DNA of 64,000 bases from an uncultured Bacteroidales bacterium (lineage in GTDB: Bacteria > Bacteroidota > Bacteroidia > Bacteroidales > FEN-979): contig CAIVAT010000116.1 in the NCBI GenBank assembly GCA_903903985.1, positions 62,001 to 126,000 of the forward strand. The letters are read 5' to 3'. The position numbers and the translations under genes are program-made. This document shows positions 53,201 to 60,909 of the stretch, in pieces. The notes under the pieces were generated by a model. That model was not told the DNA's origin. It searched no databases and saw only the letters and a program-made list of their open reading frames with translations. Positions within the stretch are counted from its first letter, which is position 1; each line of letters opens with the position of its first letter.

Positions 53201-53902
53201 ACCCCTTCTTTCCAATGGCAGGTGAATGGCTTTAATGCAGGAATCAATAGTTCAGCGTATACCTGTCAACCAGTCAACGGTGATAGGGTGACCTGCGTGG
53301 TGACCTCGAGCAAAAACTGTGTTTTGGGCAATCCGGCTGCATCCGACACTTTGTTCATGATTGTGAATGGCATTTCCCCGCATATTACGATCATAGGAAC
53401 CATTGCGGGCGGACAAAGCAGATGCTTCAACGCCGCGGAGATCATCGCGGTTGGAGGAGGCGGGACTCGTTTCATGGTTGAAAATGAAGGCAGTGCTGTG
53501 ATGATCGCAGGGCAGAGCATCCATTTTCTGCCAACCAGCCTCGTAAAATCCGGAGGTTATTTGTGGGGTCATATTGCCCCAACCGGCCCGTTTTGCCAAC
53601 CTCCTGCCATGCCGGCAGTCGCTGCTGACCAGGAGGAACCGATAAACGCAATGACTGGATCCTTCTTTAAAGTATATCCCAACCCGACAAGCGGAAAATT
53701 TAACATTGAATTTGCTGGGGAAGCCATAGATGCCCCGGTGGTCGTGAAAATCTATAACATGACGGGTTCAATCATCGGGGAGAAAGTGATCCGGTCAGGC
53801 AAAATCCATGAATTTTCTTTAATCAACCAAAGTCCCGGCATCTACCTGATCAGAGTTGCCCAGGGAAAAGAAACCGGTATTGGAAAAATCATCAGGCAAT
53901 AG
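47279..53902 (+). CDS. Giant T9SS-exported surface protein with beta-helix, GEVED, PPC-like and HYR modules
   Basis: 2207 residues. Signal peptide 1-24 (LFFLITIFSAAALFTQTTLA). Residues about 30-950 are a right-handed parallel beta-helix with Asn-rich turns (NNTIQNNTI, ISNNTIFVNT, YKNKIYNLTS), ending in the common motif APDIGADEFEG. Then come Ig/PKD-like beta domains, a GEVED domain (about 1160-1315; DRVLVWIDMNQDGVFTDPDE ... GQVEDYTVSI), a pre-peptidase C-terminal-like domain (about 1550-1700), a HYR domain (about 1700-1784; PVISGCPGNMIVPV) and more Ig-like repeats. Last, from about 2132, is a T9SS sorting domain (VYPNPTSGKFNIEF ... PGIYLIRV). Beta-helix parts can be adhesins or polysaccharide-binding or lyase modules; no catalytic site is visible, so adhesion is only likely. 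Confidence 0.88.
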   Translation: MKKQLFFLITIFSAAALFTQTTLAQVTTNSGSGLSPTYPSLATAIAALNSATITDPVTITLTGNETAPSSGYLITKAGTKTNPIIIEGNTGIVTAFSPQPAGSRLDAIFRILGGDYITIRNFTMQENAGNMVTAVGNNTMTEFGVAVFYGSTSNGAQNNTIQNNTITLRSTYQNSIGIYSTTQHSYNNYSTVAPAVSNGGLNSGMKIYGNNISNVAFGIQYISTPNTPSIIDSGVEIGGNSSLTGNMVTFESTLYSDAGWASFNNYPTGIKYMNGVNINIQYNSVTSTNILTSVTGIRIDNSTSPYGVYYTNMISNNVINIITYATGTPYSSCINFGVGSPEGSTACNNNTMSITQSVNTSVSGRVQGIINSLNGISSEANGNLITLSQATSAGSNSSWVCAINNGPTTPPAANSIQKIQDNIITIKQNSTGGTYTADVVYLGAHWAGSGNIGTGIISNNQLLTTGSTIRTSTYVYGIHHDYTFSNMLTIDGNTINWDLTGPCNTYVTYATSSSGSSSQINVTNNNITFTGPIAGGSTHTMFFEQDGIGATQTYKNISNNTIFVNTPNIYSRVTLFSSAKAYGTFSNNNCNVTCASYITGSYLYDPSGPWTLDHNTYSFTSTGVSAMSNAILLSAGSGHVVSNNTITNINFSAGGSSGPYMSAINIESTDATSMNYIFGNKIYGMSTGAGSGSAQVTGIVVSGGMNSIYKNKIYNLTSSCTGTGTFVAGIRVLGGAQNNVYNNLIGLTNALTGVNSPDAVRGIDISSTTLNSLNKVYYNTIFLNLSSTGTNFGTTGIEHTVSATPTTSTLDMRNNIIVNTSTAKGTGLSAAFRRSGTALANYASTSDHNLFYAGTPSATNLVFYDGTNSDQTLLNYQMRVSPADAFSATENPLWLSTSGSDAGFLHIDPSVLTAIESGGTNIAGYPDDFDGDVRQGNPGYTGTGTAPDIGADEFEGQPLPWCAGQPAASTISGPAVVCAYSGTTLSLSQAYAGRGITYQWGYSTTAGGPYSNLGTFSTQATGNLSVPTYYICTITCSSSNLSFTTAEKSVLINELPYVAVTPASASYCIPGPAITLTASGASTYSWSPSSGLDVTSGAVVHASPAINTVYTVTGTGSNGCTYSASAAVTVGAAVTMYSVTAAPSIVCSNGSTTLQAYATLPYSSYCTASASNTSYEKIANVTLNSIYNPSSSTAGYENFTSVSTILDAGISYWMTVSVSLAYANDDRVLVWIDMNQDGVFTDPDERVYSAAVSSFCPSCSGTTTAMLSGTVIVPFTALNGNTRMRVRLYDNGYGPNATPCGISTYGQVEDYTVSIQGGSDPFTYTWSEIPMSGTLTGTTANPTTATGITVPQTYTVIATSYAGCTATGSVLVPIATPVTGVSITSSPACDGVDFMVTANTSGGGVSLHYAWSDGAGGVYPDARNVTANLAGGFHDFSVTVTDECGSACTMSQGITVSASPGGIASGPSTGYTYDNLSYTVAGFVSGATFQWQISTSGCLSGYSDIVGATTEMVILPMIVARIYFVRCLVTGPNGCTAATNSVTTLISVGGDNVCSSLPLSIGLNGPYTNYGATTEAGEPVPPGTGCTTQTGWCPGQTMSNTIWFHFVAPPSGRISIGNNPLLNQWNNQFALYWAETCQDLFGGGATLIAANDDSTVSTSPYKAWIAPVCLIPGATYFLQVDGNGTTTKTGWGIRLKEEPNAPPVISGCPGNMIVPVNASNCSAFVTWTLPVVSDPDNCLSPVNFTSNYNPGSNFPMGSTTVTYTACDGINPPQTCSFTITVVNDNRVNISGSRSICVRGSTTLDAGTGYSNYIWSTGATTQTITVNTASTYTVTATDIFGCTSSSSATTAIVPLPICFVVTGGGSYCAGGTGVPVGLSGSQTGVNYTLWSYSGEIAGPVPGTGGPLSFGLQTLPGYIMARAENIATGCTNWMYNFIVISITQPVPVSVSINASANPSVAGEDVTFTATAVNGGDTPSFQWQVNGFNAGINSSAYTCQPVNGDRVTCVVTSSKNCVLGNPAASDTLFMIVNGISPHITIIGTIAGGQSRCFNAAEIIAVGGGGTRFMVENEGSAVMIAGQSIHFLPTSLVKSGGYLWGHIAPTGPFCQPPAMPAVAADQEEPINAMTGSFFKVYPNPTSGKFNIEFAGEAIDAPVVVKIYNMTGSIIGEKVIRSGKIHEFSLINQSPGIYLIRVAQGKETGIGKIIRQ

Positions 53903-53926
53903 GGAATAATGTCTACGAATCAATTG

Positions 53927-54547
53927 TTAAAACTGCATCCCAACCTTCAGTGAGAAGATTTGCAGGTGCGAGCGTACATTAAATCCATAGGTTGTTGCAT
54001 TTTCGTCGAAAAACCTGCTCAGGGAGTAGTCGTACTCAATCAGGACCAGGAAATTCAAATACTGAATGCCGGTTTCACAGATTAACCCAAATTGAGGATT
54101 CAGGATATCCTGCCTGGTGAAATTAAAAGAATTAGATGTTACAATGGTATTTGTTCCTATAAACATGCCACCTCCTACCCTCCATTTGAACCTCGGCCTG
54201 TGAATGATCTCATACCCGGCTGTAAACGGAATTTTAAGGTTATGGAATGGAACATTGTCATGGGCAGTTTTGCCGGGTTTGACCTCGAACTTCATCTGAT
54301 TTGTTGAGAACAACCACTCGATTGCCAGCTGGTAATAGGGCCGGCTACCATAACGGATGAAGAATCCGAAACTTGTTCCTGCACCCGGCGATAACCGGAT
54401 ACTTTCCTTTCCCGGATTGGAAAACCATGACACACCTTCACCACCCTGGAATCCCAGCCAGAAAAACTGCCCCCTGCAAGATAAAGATGTAAGGCCCAAT
54501 AAGAGCGACAGCAATGACATCAGCAAAATTTTCCTGACCGGATCCAT
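53927..54547 (-). CDS. Outer-membrane beta-barrel protein (PorT/OmpW-like size)
   Basis: 206 residues with an N-terminal signal (ILLMSLLSLLLGLTSLSCRGQ; a lipobox-like SLSC is present but cleavage after GQ is as likely). Amphipathic strands follow (FFWLGFQGGEGVSWF, AGTSFGFFIRYGSRPYYQLAIEWLF in part), ending in the aromatic-ended strand LQIFSLKVGMQF. It is 15 nt downstream of the sulfatase on the same strand, so probably co-transcribed. No function is recognised. Confidence 0.7.
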   Translation of the reverse strand: MDPVRKILLMSLLSLLLGLTSLSCRGQFFWLGFQGGEGVSWFSNPGKESIRLSPGAGTSFGFFIRYGSRPYYQLAIEWLFSTNQMKFEVKPGKTAHDNVPFHNLKIPFTAGYEIIHRPRFKWRVGGGMFIGTNTIVTSNSFNFTRQDILNPQFGLICETGIQYLNFLVLIEYDYSLSRFFDENATTYGFNVRSHLQIFSLKVGMQF

Positions 54548-54562
54548 GACAGCATTTATTTT

Positions 54563-56191
54563 TCAGGCGGGGAAAAGGTATTCCTTCCCTCCGATAATGA
54601 TTTTATAATCCATGATACGGGGCCAAAGCGGCGGCATAAGGTCCTTATTCCAAATTTCAAACACTTCCTTCAGCCTGACCAGTTCTTCCGGTTTTATTTC
54701 ATGCAGATCGATGCTTTCATATCTGTCCTCCCTGAGATTATACAGCTCGATCCAGCCATCGCGAATACTCTGTATATACTTCCAGTCGCCCATGCGCATG
54801 GCCTTGATATGGTCGGCCTTCCAGTAAAATTGCTCATGGGGCATCCCTTCTTTACTGCCGGTGAGATAAGGCATCAGGTCAGTGCCGTCATATACCCGGT
54901 CATCAGGCAGTTCACATTCAGCGAGTTTAATGGTAGTCATGAAGATATCCATTGAACTGACAGGGTTTTTGTATATCGTTCCGGCCTTCAGCCTTCCTTC
55001 CCATTTCATTAAGAAAGGCACGTTAACTCCCCCTTCGAACATGGTCAGTTTTCCTCCTTTATAAGGTTTGTTATCCGTGGCCCTGGTGTATGCGGCTCCC
55101 CCGTTATCACTGATCAGGTAAATGATCGTGTTATTCTCCAGGCCAAGTGATCTGAGTTTTTCCATCATCTCGCCAACAGCATCATCCAGAGCCGATACCA
55201 TGGCATAATAGACCCTTTTATTCTCGTCCTTCACATCGTCGTATATCTCATAATAATACCTGGGCGCCTGGAAAGGAACATGCACTGCATTGAAGGCTAC
55301 ATAAAGGAAAAAGGGTTCCTTTTTATGGATGGCCATGTAAGAAATGGCTTCATCCTTGATCGCATCGGTAAGGTATCTTTTCTCTTTGATGATCTTGTCG
55401 TTCCGGCGGATGGCGCTGGTCTCCTTCCTGCCCTTTTTCCATTGATGCTTTGCGCTGTATGAGTCCTGGATATAGTTGACCATATTGGGATCTTTCCGCT
55501 TCTCAGAATAAAGTGAAAATGCACCGTAAAAACCATACTGGTAATCGAATCCCCGGTTATTCGGGATGTGGTCTTTGGAATATCCCAGGTGCCATTTGCC
55601 AATGCATGCGGTAGAATAGCTTCGCATTTTCAGGAATTCTGCAAGGTTTATCTCTGTGGGAAGGAGTCCCTGTTTTTGTATCTGCCATTCAGGGGGGAAC
55701 CTGGGTTTTTCATCGAGGACAAACTCCCCTGTATTCATCAGGTACTTTCCTATCCAGTAAGATGGCAGGTTGTTGGGATAGATCTCCATCGGCTGTGTCT
55801 CAAACCCGTAACGTTCATTGTAGCGGCCGGTAAGAAGTGCAGCACGCGACGGAGCACATACCGGGGCGGTTACATAGCAATCGTTAAACCGGATCCCCTC
55901 GGCGGCAAGTTGGTCCAGATGTGGCGTATTCACAGTAGTGGACCCGTAACACGAAATCTCTGATTTACCCAGGTCATCCACCACGATCAACAGGATATTG
56001 GGTGGCCGGCCGGCTGAACAGGGTGGCAATGCCTTTTGCAGGAACTTTTTCTTGAAGGCAAGCTTGTTTTTATCGTATTTGATATTCCATTTATAACTGG
56101 CTGTTGTAAAAGGGAATACGCATCCAAATGCCATGATGACTATGAACATCATGCCAATATACAAATTGTTGTGTCTCCTGATCCTGTTCAT
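54563..56191 (-). CDS. Exported sulfatase (S1 family, formylglycine type)
   Basis: Sulfate-ester hydrolase, 542 residues. An N-terminal hydrophobic segment (IGMMFIVIMAFGCVFPFTT) gives export, possibly as a lipoprotein. The core begins PPNILLIVVDDLGKSEISCYG with the metal pair D72-D73. The formylglycine motif is C112-A-P-S-R (APVCAPSRAALLTGR). Further metal and active-site elements are CIGKWHLGY and LISDNGGAAYTRA. Activation needs a formylglycine-generating enzyme or anSME, not present here. The substrate, perhaps a sulfated glycan, is unknown. Confidence 0.92.
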   Translation of the reverse strand: MNRIRRHNNLYIGMMFIVIMAFGCVFPFTTASYKWNIKYDKNKLAFKKKFLQKALPPCSAGRPPNILLIVVDDLGKSEISCYGSTTVNTPHLDQLAAEGIRFNDCYVTAPVCAPSRAALLTGRYNERYGFETQPMEIYPNNLPSYWIGKYLMNTGEFVLDEKPRFPPEWQIQKQGLLPTEINLAEFLKMRSYSTACIGKWHLGYSKDHIPNNRGFDYQYGFYGAFSLYSEKRKDPNMVNYIQDSYSAKHQWKKGRKETSAIRRNDKIIKEKRYLTDAIKDEAISYMAIHKKEPFFLYVAFNAVHVPFQAPRYYYEIYDDVKDENKRVYYAMVSALDDAVGEMMEKLRSLGLENNTIIYLISDNGGAAYTRATDNKPYKGGKLTMFEGGVNVPFLMKWEGRLKAGTIYKNPVSSMDIFMTTIKLAECELPDDRVYDGTDLMPYLTGSKEGMPHEQFYWKADHIKAMRMGDWKYIQSIRDGWIELYNLREDRYESIDLHEIKPEELVRLKEVFEIWNKDLMPPLWPRIMDYKIIIGGKEYLFPA

Positions 56192-56819
56192 CGGTTTCGG
56201 AAATTATCCAAAGCAGCAAGCCGGTAAGTTAAGCGTTTATTTGCAAATACGGATATAAAATGAACATCCTCGCTCCAAGCCAACGGGGTATTAACCCAAC
56301 CACCTCAACCCAGTGAGGCTTTTAAGACAGCCTCTGCAGGGGTTGAGGCAATAAAAAGTAAAAGTACGAATATTAATCAGGAACTTGAATTGTTGAATGA
56401 TGAAGCAAGAACCTACAAAGCCTCTATGGACCCATCATACTGTTAAAATGAAATTGTCCTGAATTATAATAAAAAATAGCCGGGTCATTTTGAAATAATT
56501 TTTCAACTTCAGGATTTCGACAGAATCACAATGCAACTTTGCAGCATCATTTTTTTATAAGTAATGATCAAATGAAAAAAAACTCTATCAGCAACTTTCT
56601 GCGGAGTTAGTTTATTTCAGATCGACACTAAGATGTAAGTTCCTGAAGTCTTGAAAATTTTAAAAGAATACATTGCGAAGAAGTTGCAGGCGGATTTGAT
56701 TGAAAACCTCCTCGGAATGAAAACGACCAGCATCCTGGAATGTTGCCAGGGAGCGGAAACCCAAAAGATACTTTTATTTTAATATTAACCTAAATTTCAA
56801 CCAATTTAATTTATCAGCT
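56192..56819. other. Intergenic region with large inverted repeat
   Basis: 628 nt. An interrupted hairpin, CCTCAACCC (56303-56311) against GGGTTGAGG (56340-56348) with inner TGAGGC/GCCTC, is the main structure. AACATCCTCGC at 56263-56273 recurs at 60793-60803. A short open frame at about 56652-56782 has no start context or family. TAAATTTC near 56792 misses the -7 consensus by one base. Confidence 0.55.
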
Positions 56820-57068
56820 ATGAAAAAAGTAATGTTATTTGCCCTGATGGGGATGTTCAGCCTTGCCATGTTCGCCCAGACACAAGAAAAAGCGAAACCC
56901 GCTGAAAAGAAAGCAGAACCTGTAAAAACCGAAACAGCAAAACCGGCTGCTTCAGCACCATCAACATCAAATAAACCGGCCACAAAGGAAGAAGCTAAAC
57001 CGGTAAAACATAAATCAAAAGATGCTGCAAAACCTGCAGAAAAGAAAGCTGAAACTCCTAAAAAGTAA
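56820..57068 (+). CDS. Small exported Lys/Ala/Pro-rich protein
   Basis: 82 residues: a clear signal peptide (MKKVMLFALMGMFSLAMFAQ) and a mature part made almost only of K, A, P, E, T and S (EKAKPAEKKAEPVKTE, KDAAKPAEKKAETPKK). It is low-complexity, strongly basic and likely disordered, resembling histone-H1-like tails. It could bind polyanions (LPS, nucleic acid) in the periplasm, but this is a guess. A strong terminator 24 nt downstream shows it is a single-gene transcript. Confidence 0.75.
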   Translation: MKKVMLFALMGMFSLAMFAQTQEKAKPAEKKAEPVKTETAKPAASAPSTSNKPATKEEAKPVKHKSKDAAKPAEKKAETPKK

Positions 57069-57091
57069 CCTTTTACAAAAACCGCTTAACG

Positions 57092-57126
57092 AAGCTGTCC
57101 TGATCATTCAGGGCAGCTTTTTTTTT
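57092..57126 (+). terminator. Intrinsic terminator
   Basis: AAGCTGTCCTGA pairs with TCAGGGCAGCTT (12 bp with one G.U, 4-nt loop TCAT), followed by T's to 57126. It ends the small basic-protein transcript. Confidence 0.93.
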
Positions 57127-57338
57127 CTATTGCAAATGAATCGCGAATTCACCTTTGAAATTTGAGCGAATGATTGGCTTTCAGCAATTCTCATTATCTC
57201 AAAGAAATGTCTGCCAGGAACATTGCCATCGTTGCCCTTTGCCGGTCAATCATTTTATGTTTCAGCATAAAACCACATCAACGCTGGTCTTTAGGACCAC
57301 AATAGACAAACAAACAATATGAGCATTGCTGCGGGTGA

Positions 57339-57653
57339 TTAATTATTGGGTGCCCCATTGTCAATCCAGCAAACAACACTGTTTTTCTGGATTGTGGATA
57401 GTGAACCGTTTTGGGGCATACTCCCATCAACTATTTTACTCCTGATGGCTGATTTATCTCCTGATATCAGAAAATAATTTGAAAAATTGGAATGGCATCC
57501 ATTACACGAACTTTGAAATACCGGGAAAACATCATTGCTGTATGATTTCACAGCTCCACTGCAGTCGGGCGTAAAACTTGGATTTGTGGAACTTTTACTG
57601 CAGGCACCTATCATGGCGGAGCAAACGATCAGGCCAAACATTATTTTTTTCAT
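57339..57653 (-). CDS. Mono-haem c-type cytochrome-like lipoprotein
   Basis: 104 residues from ATG 57653 (MKKIMFGLIVCSAMIGAC). The lipobox is IGAC, so it would be anchored to a membrane facing the periplasm. The mature part has one haem c site, CNGCH (FPVFQSSCNGCHSNFSNY), and a possible axial Met in VDGSMPQNG, as in small cytochrome c domains often described as Planctomycete-type. It probably carries electrons, but the partner is unknown and no oxidase or dehydrogenase gene is near. The longer frame from 57680 adds nine residues before the signal. Confidence 0.85.
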   Translation of the reverse strand: MKKIMFGLIVCSAMIGACSKSSTNPSFTPDCSGAVKSYSNDVFPVFQSSCNGCHSNFSNYFLISGDKSAIRSKIVDGSMPQNGSLSTIQKNSVVCWIDNGAPNN

Positions 57654-57914
57654 TGTGGGAAAGGTGTTGGGATAGTCCATGTAAACAGCAAACGAATATT
57701 ATATGATAAAATTACCTGCGGGCAAACTCATTTGGTTCGAATACAACAATCAGGTTAAACGACGGTACACATCATGTTGATCAAAGCCCGGAAGTGGCTT
57801 TTCAATACAATGATATGCTGCTTATTATTCCCGTGAAACGTGGGATGATCTTCGGAATCAATCAGTTCTTCCGTTGCGTCGTTCGCATATTAAGACCTCA
57901 TCGGTTCGGGCGAT

Positions 57915-58661
57915 CTACTTTTTATCTTTCTTTTTTAACGAACCAAGCTTAAAACTGAAGCCAATATTGGTGCTTATGTTGTTCCAGACAAATTGGGTTG
58001 TCCAGGTGTTCTGGTTTGATTTTGGCGTGCCAATCTTATAACCGGCCTGCGAGATTACATAATCGAGTGTATAATAAAATCCAAATCTTTCATTGTTGTC
58101 AAAGAACAGGTTATAGCCCAACCCAATCACATTGTTGATATAAACATTGGTTTCAGTAAAATGATACGGCTGAACAGTCCCCTGATAATATTTATCATAG
58201 GAACCCATAAATCTTAAATACTGGAAAGAGTAATGAACAAAGAGGTTTTCCCTGCCGTAAACATCAAAAATATAGAATTTATAACCTGCTTCAGCGCCTA
58301 ACCTGGGATGAATGTTGTCATCGCTGAAAAATAATCCATGGGTCTGCAACGGAAAAACAAAACCTGCAGAAAACTCATGTTTCCCTGTCTGAATATAAGG
58401 AGCAATGTAAAACACAGCCATGTTATCTTTAAGGTAATCCTGATTGGCAGGGAAGTTTGTAAATGCCCCCGCATTGATACCAAACGCCTGCACATCGCTG
58501 CCAGACTGAGAAAATATTTTTTCTGAAGCCACAAGTATAAACTGTGTTATCAACAGAATTGCCATGAACCATTTTAATCCTTGATGCAATGAGATACCCG
58601 TGGATTTTTTTAAAACTTCATGAAGCCACAGGTTTTCCCGAAATCCCGGTTCTTTTTCCAT
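57915..58661 (-). CDS. Outer-membrane beta-barrel-like protein with long N-terminus
   Basis: 248 residues. About 28 polar residues precede a hydrophobic segment (GLKWFMAILLITQFILVASEKIFSQ), an unusually late signal. An internal start may be used, but no better ATG lies in frame directly before it. The mature part shows barrel-like strands (NMAVFYIAPYIQTGKHEFSAG, NLFVHYSFQYLRFMGS, NNVIGLGYNLFFDNNERFGF in part), and the last barrel-like strand is STNIGFSFKLGSL with a KKKDKK tail. No family is recognised. Confidence 0.6.
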   Translation of the reverse strand: MEKEPGFRENLWLHEVLKKSTGISLHQGLKWFMAILLITQFILVASEKIFSQSGSDVQAFGINAGAFTNFPANQDYLKDNMAVFYIAPYIQTGKHEFSAGFVFPLQTHGLFFSDDNIHPRLGAEAGYKFYIFDVYGRENLFVHYSFQYLRFMGSYDKYYQGTVQPYHFTETNVYINNVIGLGYNLFFDNNERFGFYYTLDYVISQAGYKIGTPKSNQNTWTTQFVWNNISTNIGFSFKLGSLKKKDKK

Positions 58662-58802
58662 CTTGTAAAATTTTATTGTTTATCAATGGGTTGGACGCGA
58701 TTCGGCTGTTAAACAATTATTTTCCAGCGCGTCAAAGTGTTCATTTCATCATCGCAACCGTCATGTGATAATGCAATCTGATTCTGTTGAAACTTTGTAG
58801 TG

Positions 58803-59669
58803 TTATATTTCTTCCTCTTTCAGCCTGGAATTCAGTTCCCTCACAGCGGTAATGCTTTCCATCAGGCCAGGGATATAATCGGTTGAAGCGATGAAAGTCC
58901 AGATATAGGATACAATAGCATAAATTTTTCCGGTTGAAAAATTGTCGACATCCACGGCAATGAAGAGCACCCCGATAAAAATGAACATAAGGAGTACTTT
59001 GATGACCAGGAAATCGATGGAACTCCATTTTGCGATTTTTGACTGCGGTTGGACCATATTAAAAAAATATTCCCTGATGATGACCGGGTCGCCCGATTCG
59101 ATTATTCCGTATTGGTCCTCGCGCTTGTCATGAAGACTTTGTTGGATTTTTACCACATGTTTCCGGTAGACGTTGTTGATATGCCCGATGGGAAGGATTA
59201 CCAAAACGGCCAGTGCTGCGATCCGCCAGTCGTAGAAGAACAATGCAATGATGGCACCAAAAGTGGCAGACAATTGCCATATGACTTCCGGCAGCCGCTC
59301 CTTCAGGAAAACAATATATTCTTTAGCCAGGTCTGCCCGGGCAAAGACCGTTGAAGTCGGAAATCCTTTTTTTCTGGAGTAGTTAATTACATTGGTGGCA
59401 GTGTCAGCATATACCCTGGCATATACAATGCCACTGAAATACCGGTGAAGGGTGCCACCACCAACATTAAGCAAATAAATAGAGGCCCAGATCAGCAAGG
59501 GAAGGATATAGTTCACATTTTCTTTGTCATAAAACCGCTCGATCAGTGCATCAAGCAAGGTCCCAAAGAAAGTAGGTTCAATGATCCATGAAATGTTTTC
59601 AATCAAAACAAAGGAGAGTACCAGCGCAATCGAGACCTTGAATTTCCGAACAATATCAACAATAGTCAT
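58803..59669 (-). CDS. ABC-transporter membrane domain protein without ATPase domain
   Basis: 288 residues that resemble only the six-helix transmembrane domain of type IV ABC exporters. Hydrophobic helices are at about 12-32, 55-72, 130-165 (two) and 225-265 (two), with the coupling-region sequence FARADLAKEYIVFLKERLPEVIWQ typical of such domains. There is no Walker A, signature or Walker B. It corresponds to the stand-alone six-transmembrane ABC family, not to a truncated gene: start and stop are clean and a -7 box lies upstream. Its nucleotide-binding partner, if any, is not in this window. Confidence 0.75.
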   Translation of the reverse strand: MTIVDIVRKFKVSIALVLSFVLIENISWIIEPTFFGTLLDALIERFYDKENVNYILPLLIWASIYLLNVGGGTLHRYFSGIVYARVYADTATNVINYSRKKGFPTSTVFARADLAKEYIVFLKERLPEVIWQLSATFGAIIALFFYDWRIAALAVLVILPIGHINNVYRKHVVKIQQSLHDKREDQYGIIESGDPVIIREYFFNMVQPQSKIAKWSSIDFLVIKVLLMFIFIGVLFIAVDVDNFSTGKIYAIVSYIWTFIASTDYIPGLMESITAVRELNSRLKEEEI

Positions 59670-59686
59670 GAAAGATTAATTTGATA

Positions 59687-59694
59687 CAAAGTTA
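59687..59694 (-). promoter_or_regulatory. Candidate promoter -7 box (TAACTTTG on minus strand)
   Basis: Exact TAnnTTTG on the minus strand, 17 nt before the ATG at 59669. No clear -33 element. Confidence 0.5.
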
Positions 59695-59926
59695 ACAAAT
59701 GGAAACAGTATCATCGTGCTGATCTGTCCGGCCACCGAAATTAAAACCATCAACCGGATCATGAAAGGCAGGTACGCTGTCATTCCTGATCACAGGATAA
59801 CGATTATCAAAATCCCTGATAAAAGTTAAGCAGGCGAGATCTGGCCGGGATGCGCTTTGAATACATGATATTGCTTCTACAACTGGTTTCTATTGCCAGG
59901 GACAGGATGATGAATCTGCCAGACTC

Positions 59927-60529
59927 TTAAAGCGGAACAATTGTTAAGATGGGGTGTATTTCCCTGAAATACCGGCTTGAACCTGTCGGCCTGTTGTTGT
60001 GTTCACTGTCCCAGAAAGGAACACCGGTAATCTTTACTTTCACAGCCCCGCTATGCTCTTTCAATTCATCCCATATTTTATTGCCATTCTTTCTTGTTTT
60101 TTTTAATATTTCCCTCCAAACCGGGAATTCATCAAAGGTCGGGCAATTTGGATCAGGGATTTCTCCGATCATGGTGTTTCCGGAGGTTGTTGATTTTAGT
60201 ACAAAATGAAGGTCATGGTCATCTTTTTCATACTTGACTTTTATCACGTAGGCGATGATTTCCACCACCTGATTTTCATCAGGGAAACGTGGCAATTTAC
60301 TGTCGATACGACTATCATGATGTAAAATTTTCGGTGACGGTTCCTTGACCAATTCATCTATTGAGGACGGTAAAGGCCCTTTGAATAACAATGCGCTGCC
60401 ATGTTTATCGGTTAATGTTTTTATATCCCAGCGCCATTTTCCACACTTTGAGGGAGTTTGAAGTGAGCTAAACATGAAACCGGAGATCAGTAATAATAGA
60501 AAAATCCCAATTTTTATTCCAGTTTTCAT
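59927..60529 (-). CDS. Secreted protein, single copy of a shared uncharacterised domain
   Basis: 200 residues with a signal peptide (KIGIFLLLLISGFMFSSLQT). The mature part is one domain: CGKWRWDIKTLTD, then VVEIIAYVIKVKYEKDDHDLHFVL, TMIGEIPDPNCP, VKVKITGVPFWDSEH and EIHPILTI. The same ordered motifs occur in the 502-residue protein at 61643, so the two are paralogues of one domain. Similar sequences appear widely as hypothetical proteins. Conserved Cys, His and Asp residues could bind a ligand or metal, but no function is known to me. The frame lies opposite and 380 nt from the C39-like gene. Confidence 0.7.
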   Translation of the reverse strand: MKTGIKIGIFLLLLISGFMFSSLQTPSKCGKWRWDIKTLTDKHGSALLFKGPLPSSIDELVKEPSPKILHHDSRIDSKLPRFPDENQVVEIIAYVIKVKYEKDDHDLHFVLKSTTSGNTMIGEIPDPNCPTFDEFPVWREILKKTRKNGNKIWDELKEHSGAVKVKITGVPFWDSEHNNRPTGSSRYFREIHPILTIVPL

Positions 60530-60909
60530 CTTGAAAATTTAACAAATCGTTTTTTGGATGGTTGATATCCCGGGTTCATGTTACTGATCTGCAAATTGTT
60601 TTGCCCTTTTCATAATCACAGCGGGCAGGTATAATTGCATATGGATAAATTCGTCAGTTGATTAACGGAGCACAGTTGGCTCGTCTGCCGTAATCTACAA
60701 ATTTAATATAAACTTTAGATACCCAGCTTCCCGCATGGGTTAATCATATTGGTTTTGGCTGGAAATTAGTAATTTCGTCTCATGAACGAATAAACATCCT
60801 CGCCGCAGAGCAGCGAGGGATCAAATTGGTAAAATATTTCTCTTCCCGTCGCAAGCGACGGGGGATGAGCCCAATTAACGAAAATATAACCGGTGTCATT
60901 GTTTTAATC
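60530..60909. other. Divergent intergenic region with two small palindromes
   Basis: 380 nt between divergent genes. CCTCGC...GCGAGG (60798-60818) and CCCGTCGC-AA-GCGACGGG (60845-60862) are adjacent hairpins of intergenic-repeat character. An open frame from 60826 through the second hairpin joins the C39-like gene but is not protein-like. No strong promoter was found. Confidence 0.55.

Noticed and set aside
56652-56782. Short open frame as a gene remnant
   Set aside because: About 40 codons, no start context and no recognisable family.
57733-57741. GGTTCGAAT as a tRNA T-arm
   Set aside because: No acceptor or anticodon stem can be built around it.
57752-57950. Open plus-strand frame (includes LLIIPVKRGMIFGINQFF) as a gene fragment
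   Set aside because: No start codon context or known motif, and its end overlaps the 57915 gene; a degraded gene is possible but unsupported.
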